Assembly (NCBI GenBank): GCA_017428055.1
Contig: JAFRRN010000048.1
Coordinates: 1-56,165 of the forward strand
Source: Prevotella sp.
GTDB taxonomy: Bacteria > Bacteroidota > Bacteroidia > Bacteroidales > Bacteroidaceae
Length of the DNA stretch: 56,165 nucleotides
Direction of reading: 5' to 3'
This document shows positions 49,728 through 56,165 of the stretch, piece by piece. The position numbers and the translations under genes are program-made. The notes beneath the pieces were generated by a model. The model ran no database searches. It saw nothing but the letters and a program-made list of their open reading frames with translations, and was not told where the DNA came from. Positions within the stretch are counted from its first letter, which is position 1. Every line of letters starts with the position of its first letter.

Positions 49728-49746
49728 ATGCCTAATGGCATTTTTT
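49728..49746 (+). terminator. Short terminator-like hairpin
   Basis: ATGCC-TAAT-GGCAT (49728-49741) followed by TTTTT. The stem is only 5 bp, so termination would be weak to moderate. It would end transcription from 49.29 kb before the pyrG promoter. Confidence 0.45.
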
Positions 49747-49755
49747 ATCATGCGA

Positions 49756-51471
<1,716 letters not shown>

Positions 51472-51593
51472 TGTTGTAGAAACGATATTCGATGCAGGAT
51501 AGGTAACAACAAAAATAAGTTGGCATGATTTTTGTTTTCTGTCGAAATGATAGAGTTGTGCCAAGTTAAAATACAAATATTACTCATAGAAAA

Positions 51594-53501
51594 ATGGATA
51601 AAAACAATTTAATTGGATTCGTATTGATCGCCCTCGTGCTGATTGGATTCAGTTGGTACACACGTCCTTCAGCGGAAGAGCAACGTGCCGCCTTCGTACA
51701 GGACTCCATCGCACAGGTGCAAAGGGTGAATGCCGAGAAACAACGCCAGGCAGAGGCTGCCGCCAAGTTGGCGGAAGCCAAGCAAAGGGTGGAGAACGAC
51801 ACCACGGCCCTATTCCATTCGGCGATGAAGGGTACGGAGAGCAAGGTTGTCTTGAAGAACGACAAGATAGAACTGACCCTTAACACCAAGGGAGCCACCG
51901 TGGAAAAGGCCGTCATCAAGGACTTTGAGGACAAGGACGACCATCCCGAACTGACCCTGTTTGACGAAACCACCCAAAAGATGAACTATACGCTTGTGGC
52001 AAAAGAGTCGAACATCGCCACGGAGGACTTGTTTTTTGAGGCATCGGGCGTGACCGACTCCACCGTGACATTCAAGGCGGTGGCGGGCGAGGGCAAGGAC
52101 ATCACGATGAGTTATCGCCTCGGCCCTGACTATATGCTCCATGCGAAGATGCTCGTGACGGGCATGGAGGGGCTTTTCGCTCCCAATACCAACACGATGG
52201 ACATCAACTGGAAGGACAAGTGTCGCCAGCAGGAAAAGGGATTCATGTTTGAGAACCGCTACGCCACGCTCACTTGGCATGAATGCGAGGGCGGTACTGA
52301 CTATCTGAACGAGACGAAGCAATATACCGATGAGCCTGTCAAGGAGAAGATTGACTGGGTGGCATTCAAAAACCAGTTCTTCTCTGCCGTCATCATCGCC
52401 AAGCACGACTTCCAAGCCAATGCCTTGATGACCTCCTTGCCACAAGAGAAAGGGTCGGGATTCCTCAAGCAATACGAGGCAAAGCTCAAGACATTCTTCG
52501 ACCCGAAGGGAATTACCCCCAGCGAGTTTGACTTCTATTATGGTCCCAATGACTTCCGCCTGTTGAAGCGGGTGGAGAAGCAATGCGACTTCGGCAAAGA
52601 CTTGGAGATGGAACGTTTGGTGTATCTCGGCTGGCCGTTGTTCCGTATCATCAACCGTTGGTTTACCCTCTATGTGTTCGACTGGCTCACGGGCTTGAAG
52701 ATCAACATGGGTATCGTCTTGATATTGATTACGCTCTTGTTGAAGGTCATCACGTTCCCCTTGGTGAAGAAGAGTTATATGAGCAGTGCCAAGATGCGTG
52801 TGTTGAAACCGAAACTCGATGCCGCCACCAAGCAATTCGACAAGCCAGAAGACCAGATGCAAAAGCAACAAGCCATGATGGCGGAATATGCTAAATATGG
52901 TGTGAGTCCTCTTTCGGGATGTTTGCCAATGCTCATTCAGATGCCTATCTGGATTGCCATGTTCAACTTCGTGCCGAATGCCATCCAGTTGCGCCGCGAG
53001 AGCTTCCTCTGGATTGACGACCTGAGTACCTACGACCCGATTATCGAATGGGGTAAGAATATATGGGGAATCGGCGACCACCTCTCATTGACGTGTATTC
53101 TCTTCTGCGTCGCCAACGTGCTTTATTCTTGGATGACCATGCGCCAGCAGAAAGACCAGATGGTGGGGCAACAAGCCGAGCAGATGAAGATGATGCAATG
53201 GATGATGTTCCTCATGCCCGTGATGTTCTTCTTCATGTTCAACGACTACTCATCGGGCCTCAACTTCTACTATTTCGTCAGTCTCTTCTTCAGTGCCGCC
53301 ATCATGTGGACACTCCGCAAGACCACCAACGATGAGAAACTCCTCGCCATCCTTGAGGCACGTTACCAGGAAAACAAGAACAACCCGCAGAAGAAAGTGG
53401 GAGGACTCGCCGCCCGTTTGCAAGCCATGCAAGAGCAGCAGATGGAAATGCAAAGAAAACGCGAGGAGCTGGAGCGCAAGAAACGCAACTTAGGGAAATA
53501 A
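51594..53501 (+). CDS. yidC: Membrane protein insertase YidC
   Basis: 635 residues. N-terminal helix ~5-22 (LIGFVLIALVLIGFSWY), a periplasmic beta domain (~60-350), then the YidC core: INMGIVLILITLLLKVITFPLVKKSYMSSAKMRVLKPK, SGCLPMLIQMPIWIAMF, SLTCILFCVANVLYSWMT and MMFLMPVMFFFMFNDYSSGLNFYYFVS. A Lys/Arg-rich C-tail (QMEMQRKREELERKKR) is present. Inserts membrane proteins with or without Sec. A strong terminator follows at 53534-53572. Confidence 0.96.
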   Translation: MDKNNLIGFVLIALVLIGFSWYTRPSAEEQRAAFVQDSIAQVQRVNAEKQRQAEAAAKLAEAKQRVENDTTALFHSAMKGTESKVVLKNDKIELTLNTKGATVEKAVIKDFEDKDDHPELTLFDETTQKMNYTLVAKESNIATEDLFFEASGVTDSTVTFKAVAGEGKDITMSYRLGPDYMLHAKMLVTGMEGLFAPNTNTMDINWKDKCRQQEKGFMFENRYATLTWHECEGGTDYLNETKQYTDEPVKEKIDWVAFKNQFFSAVIIAKHDFQANALMTSLPQEKGSGFLKQYEAKLKTFFDPKGITPSEFDFYYGPNDFRLLKRVEKQCDFGKDLEMERLVYLGWPLFRIINRWFTLYVFDWLTGLKINMGIVLILITLLLKVITFPLVKKSYMSSAKMRVLKPKLDAATKQFDKPEDQMQKQQAMMAEYAKYGVSPLSGCLPMLIQMPIWIAMFNFVPNAIQLRRESFLWIDDLSTYDPIIEWGKNIWGIGDHLSLTCILFCVANVLYSWMTMRQQKDQMVGQQAEQMKMMQWMMFLMPVMFFFMFNDYSSGLNFYYFVSLFFSAAIMWTLRKTTNDEKLLAILEARYQENKNNPQKKVGGLAARLQAMQEQQMEMQRKREELERKKRNLGK

Positions 53502-53533
53502 TAATCCCCATCCCCTAAAAACGAACCTATAAG

Positions 53534-53572
53534 AATAACCCCCAAGAGCCATCAAAACTCTTGGGGGTTATT
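53534..53572. terminator. Terminator after yidC
   Basis: Perfect 15-bp inverted repeat: AATAACCCCCAAGAG (53534-53548) and CTCTTGGGGGTTATT (53558-53572), with a 9-nt loop. It lies 32 bp after the yidC stop. The arm ends in TTATT, and no longer T-run follows. Confidence 0.8.
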
Positions 53573-53594
53573 GACATGGAAAGCGAAGACGAAT

Positions 53595-53655
53595 CTTGTA
53601 TTTTGCGTTAAAATCCAAGATAGTAACTTGTATTTTCCACGAAAATCCAAGATAG
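53595..53655. repeat. Two tandem 29-bp palindromes upstream of the DUF4143 ATPase gene
   Basis: Units at 53595-53623 and 53627-53655 (32-bp period) share CTTGTATTTT, five different bases, then AAAATCCAAGATAG. The two arms of each are inverted repeats with one mismatch (CTTGtATTTT against AAAATcCAAG). They end ~43 bp upstream of the -33 element of the next gene. The central five bases differ while the arms are kept, as expected of protein-binding sites. Confidence 0.75.
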
Positions 53656-53698
53656 AGTTTGTTTTATGTGATTTATTATCAATATTTTAGATAATTTC

Positions 53699-53729
53699 TT
53701 GTCATTTACCAACAAATTTTGTATCTTTG
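53699..53729 (+). promoter_or_regulatory. Promoter of the DUF4143 ATPase gene
   Basis: TTG at 53699-53701, 20 bp, TATCTTTG at 53722-53729, 16 bp before the ATG at 53746. The box lies inside the longer frame, deciding the start. Confidence 0.7.
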
Positions 53730-53745
53730 CGAAAACTTCATATAT

Positions 53746-54897
53746 ATGCTACAAAGAATATTAAGCTTAGAAGAAATACAAACAGATAGTATTTTCCTTT
53801 GGGGAGCTCGTCAAACGGGAAAGAGTACACTGCTACATACCTTGTTCCCCAATGCCCGTTATTATGATTTACTCAAGCCCAATGAGTATGTTAGGCTCCA
53901 TCGTAATCCAGAGATACTTATTGAGGAAACAGAGATGGCAGACAAGGGAGAGGTAATCATCATTGATGAAGTACAGAAGATTCCCGCCCTGCTTGATGCC
54001 GTCCATTGGCTGATGACCAATAAGGAGTTGCGGTTTATCTTGTGTGGGTCGAGTGCAAGGAAATTATATCGATGTGGGGCAAACCTGTTAGGTGGTCGGG
54101 CCATTCGCAAGACACTATATCCCTTGGTCAGTGCTGAAATACCGGATTTTGACATTCATCGCGCCTTGAACCACGGAATGCTCCCTCGCCATTATTTGGC
54201 GGAGAGTCCTCAAAAACGACTTCAAGCATATATTGGAGAGTACCTACATCAAGAAATAATAGAAGAGTCAATCGTCAGGAAACTCAATTCATTCACTCGC
54301 TTTTTGGAAGTGGCAGCTTTGAGTGATACAGAAATTGTCAACTACACAAATATTGCACAAGATTGCGGCATCGCCGCCGTAACGGTAAAGGAGTATTTCT
54401 CCATATTGCAAGAGACGCTTTTGGGCTTTTTTGTTCCCGCCTATAGCAAAGTCGTTAAGCGTAGGGTCATTCAAGCCCCCAAATTCTATTACTTCGATGT
54501 CGCCATACCTAATTATCTATTAGGACGGAAGGGAATCGAGCCGGGTACGGATGTGTATGGACACGCCTTGGAACATCTGATCGTCCAAGAGCTAAAAGCG
54601 TATCTTGGTTATCGCGAGAGCGACAAGAAACTCTCTTATTGGCATACTCTTGACAACAGATATGAGGTTGATGCCATTATAGGGGAGGCAGAATATGCCA
54701 TTGAAGTTAAATCGACGACTTTCGCCAAGAGTGAACACTTCAAAGGATTAAAGGCTTTCGGTGGTGAATATCCTGATGCCAAGCTGATACTCGTCTCCAT
54801 GGATGAGACGCCACGGAAGAAAGATAGCATAGAGATTTGGCCTGCCAAGGAGTTCCTCAAACGCTTGTGGCAAGATCAAGTCATTCAAGTGGTATAA
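53746..54897 (+). CDS. AAA_14/DUF4143 ATPase
   Basis: 383 residues from the Met at 53746. P-loop GARQTGKST (~20-28), Walker B EVIIIDEVQKIP, sensor segment RFILCGSSARKL and GGRAIRKTLYPLVSAEI. The C-terminal DUF4143 domain (~180-383) shows APKFYYFDVAIPNYLLG, ALEHLIVQELKAYL, and a PD-(D/E)xK-like segment with EVDAIIGEAEYAIEVKSTT (Asp, then Glu-x-Lys). Function is unproven; the ExK pattern suggests a nuclease-like fold. Often found as an isolated accessory gene. Preceded by two tandem palindromes. Confidence 0.88.
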   Translation: MLQRILSLEEIQTDSIFLWGARQTGKSTLLHTLFPNARYYDLLKPNEYVRLHRNPEILIEETEMADKGEVIIIDEVQKIPALLDAVHWLMTNKELRFILCGSSARKLYRCGANLLGGRAIRKTLYPLVSAEIPDFDIHRALNHGMLPRHYLAESPQKRLQAYIGEYLHQEIIEESIVRKLNSFTRFLEVAALSDTEIVNYTNIAQDCGIAAVTVKEYFSILQETLLGFFVPAYSKVVKRRVIQAPKFYYFDVAIPNYLLGRKGIEPGTDVYGHALEHLIVQELKAYLGYRESDKKLSYWHTLDNRYEVDAIIGEAEYAIEVKSTTFAKSEHFKGLKAFGGEYPDAKLILVSMDETPRKKDSIEIWPAKEFLKRLWQDQVIQVV

Positions 54898-54962
54898 GAT
54901 ACCCAAGAGGCTTGCCGTTGGACACTATCACAAGGTTGCTTGCAAGACAAGCCCGTTTCCTT

Positions 54963-56099
54963 TCACCTTGCCCCTTTCCGCCTATTGCATTCGCGGCAGA
55001 GCATTTGGCAATTCTCGGTGATTGTCTTTCCACCATCTCGCCAAGGGGTGATATGGTCGCCTTCCATTTCGCCCAGCTCAAACTCTTGGTTCTTGTTCGG
55101 ACAGTCGGGGTTGGCGCAATGATGGTGTTGGCGTTCATAAACTTCCAGTTTGATGTCGTCGGGAAATGCGCGAAGGCCTAATTCATGTTCGTCGCGGGTG
55201 AGTACGTATGGGCAGATGCCCTTCTTGTTTTGCACCTCGCTGTCAATCACGAGCCGTCCTATCTCTTGGTCTATCTTCGCCTTGTCAATCAATTCGTCCT
55301 TGAAACGGTCGTAGAGCTTTCCCCAGTCCACGCCTTTCATGATGAGCTTTCGCTTCTTCAAGTCAAACGTTGCCGTCACCCATGTGACAACCGCCGAAAA
55401 GTATTGCCACAATTGCGCAGCGTTGGGGTCGTGCTGGTGCTTCGCCATATATCCCTCGATGGTCATTCTCTGCCCTGGCTTACTCTGTGAGTTGGCAATC
55501 CATTTGAGAGCCGTTTCCAAATAGTCCTGCCGTATCGGCGAGCCGTTCATCAAATACTTTCCCATGTTGTACGCGGCACAATTCGACTTGGAGAAATACC
55601 GTTTTGCATCGCTTACAAATGGTCCTGCATAGACGGCGTTGCGCAACTCCTGTGCCGTGAGCCGTTCCCCGGCGATATTGATGGTCTCAAACCAGTCCAG
55701 CTTTTCCCTGTCATTACCCGAACAAACATAAACCATCAGTTCATAATCCAGTATTTCCTTTTGTTCGCTATCTGTCAGATTATGAAAGTATTGGAAATCG
55801 TAAGCGAAATCGCCATTCACGTATTGGCAAACGCTGATGGTGCGCTGCTGCCCGTCTAAAACCTCAAACGGCACGTCAGCATCTTCGTCGCGCCTCGCCC
55901 AATACATCACGTTCAACGGAAAACCTTTCTTGATGGTCGTAATCACCGCCGCCCGCTTCTTCTCGTCGTAGATGAACTCGCGCTGATAGGGTGGGCGGAT
56001 GTCAAGCCGACCGCCATAGCCGCGTACACCCTGTTCCTCGTTGTCTTCATAACCTTGTGTCAGTTCACGAATGGTAATCTTCTGTAATTCAATCTTCAT
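54963..56099 (-). CDS. DUF262-HNH endonuclease-like protein, intact paralogue
   Basis: 378 residues starting MKIELQKITIRELTQG. DUF262: PPYQREFIYDEKKRAAVITTIKKGFPLNVMYW, then EVLDGQQRTISV (DGQQR motif), and ETINIAGERLTAQELRNAVYAGPF. C-terminal HNH with CANPDCPN, then EGDHITPWRDGGKTITENCQMLCRECNRRKG. Such proteins (GmrSD- and SspE-like) couple an NTP-driven sensor to an HNH nuclease against foreign or modified DNA. It lies alone, convergent with the ATPase gene. Its start is only 66 bp from the window edge, so its operon is not known. Confidence 0.85.
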   Translation of the reverse strand: MKIELQKITIRELTQGYEDNEEQGVRGYGGRLDIRPPYQREFIYDEKKRAAVITTIKKGFPLNVMYWARRDEDADVPFEVLDGQQRTISVCQYVNGDFAYDFQYFHNLTDSEQKEILDYELMVYVCSGNDREKLDWFETINIAGERLTAQELRNAVYAGPFVSDAKRYFSKSNCAAYNMGKYLMNGSPIRQDYLETALKWIANSQSKPGQRMTIEGYMAKHQHDPNAAQLWQYFSAVVTWVTATFDLKKRKLIMKGVDWGKLYDRFKDELIDKAKIDQEIGRLVIDSEVQNKKGICPYVLTRDEHELGLRAFPDDIKLEVYERQHHHCANPDCPNKNQEFELGEMEGDHITPWRDGGKTITENCQMLCRECNRRKGAR

Positions 56100-56165
56100 T
56101 CCTATGTTTTGTCTTAATTGGTTCTAAACATGTATTTATGGACGCTAATAATTGTATGCGTGTAG

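Larger units (their letters stand above)
49294..49746 (+). ncRNA. Candidate non-coding RNA with six small hairpins
   Basis: Bounded by a consensus promoter (49257-49287) and a short terminator (49728-49746). The transcript would contain the six 22-nt units, each able to form a 5-6-bp stem with a 5-nt loop, and the right 98-bp arm. It has no ORF with a plausible start. This is inferred from sequence alone. Confidence 0.35.

Noticed and set aside
51515-51560. Promoter for yidC in the gap after pyrG
   Set aside because: TTGGCA and T-rich bases are present, but no TAnnTTTG box at the right distance, so I did not call it.
51810-53081. 423-codon minus-strand frame opposite yidC
   Set aside because: Shadow frame: the plus-strand YidC has all family motifs, and the antisense product shows no recognisable domain or promoter.

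Overview
The window looks like chromosomal DNA from a Bacteroidota, order Bacteroidales, most like Prevotella/Segatella. Three things support this. Promoters follow the Bacteroidetes form (TAnnTTTG at -7, TTG or TTTG about 19-21 bp upstream) instead of sigma70 boxes. The gene content is typical of the phylum: GldH, RicT/PSP1, single-chain GlyRS, DUF3078, DUF4488, a C10 protease and TlpA-like thioredoxins. The IMP cyclohydrolase-mreBCD-mrdA-rodA gene order also fits. Several long reading frames begin inside a -7 element, so I moved those starts to the Met downstream. I saw no rRNA, tRNA, CRISPR array, transposase or integrase gene.

Layout. 0-7.7 kb (+): six tandem genes for exported proteins. 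Four end in a thioredoxin/TlpA domain, and five start with nearly the same signal-peptide DNA. 7.8-12 kb: a GH53 endo-galactanase and, convergent to it, a membrane propeller-AraC regulator that overlaps its 3' end. 12-15 kb (+): a secreted C10 cysteine protease. 15-21.4 kb (+): IMP cyclohydrolase followed by the rod-shape/elongasome genes mreB, mreC, mreD, mrdA and rodA. 21.4-27.1 kb (-): gldH, ricT, holB, metF and two secreted proteins, probably one operon. 27.2-31.5 kb (-): a MATE exporter, an independent short transcript with a 27-codon ORF, an FKBP lipoprotein and glyS.

31.6-36 kb: an unrecognised lipoprotein (+), then a minus-strand cassette of an EcoRI-family adenine methylase, a kinase-fold protein of the polyvalent type and a 5'-truncated DUF262-HNH protein. 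36-38.5 kb (-): a HAD phosphatase and an ABC-F ATPase. 38.6-48.1 kb: four toxin-antitoxin modules (RelE/ParE type, two related YafQ pairs, HEPN-MNT) interleaved with a DUF4488 protein, a lipoprotein-anchored HTH regulator, NhaC, ComEC and DUF3078. A palindromic repeat element occurs twice here, once inside comEC. 48.2-49.9 kb: a dockerin-like/FISUMP-type secreted protein, then an 850-bp gene-free stretch. That stretch holds a pair of 98-bp inverted repeats around six 22-bp dyad units, with a promoter and a weak terminator. 49.9-53.5 kb (+): pyrG and yidC. 53.6-56.1 kb: two tandem palindromes before an AAA/DUF4143 ATPase (+), then a second, intact DUF262-HNH protein (-).

Most housekeeping blocks are ordinary. 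The accessory material is at 0-7.7 kb, 28.7-29.1 kb, 33-36 kb, 38.6-49.7 kb and 53.6-56 kb. The strongest candidates for something undescribed are the 49.1-49.75 kb repeat element with a possible non-coding RNA, the 29-kb short transcript, the palindrome inserted in comEC, and the methylase-kinase-DUF262 cassette. All identities come from reading sequence motifs; no database search was run.
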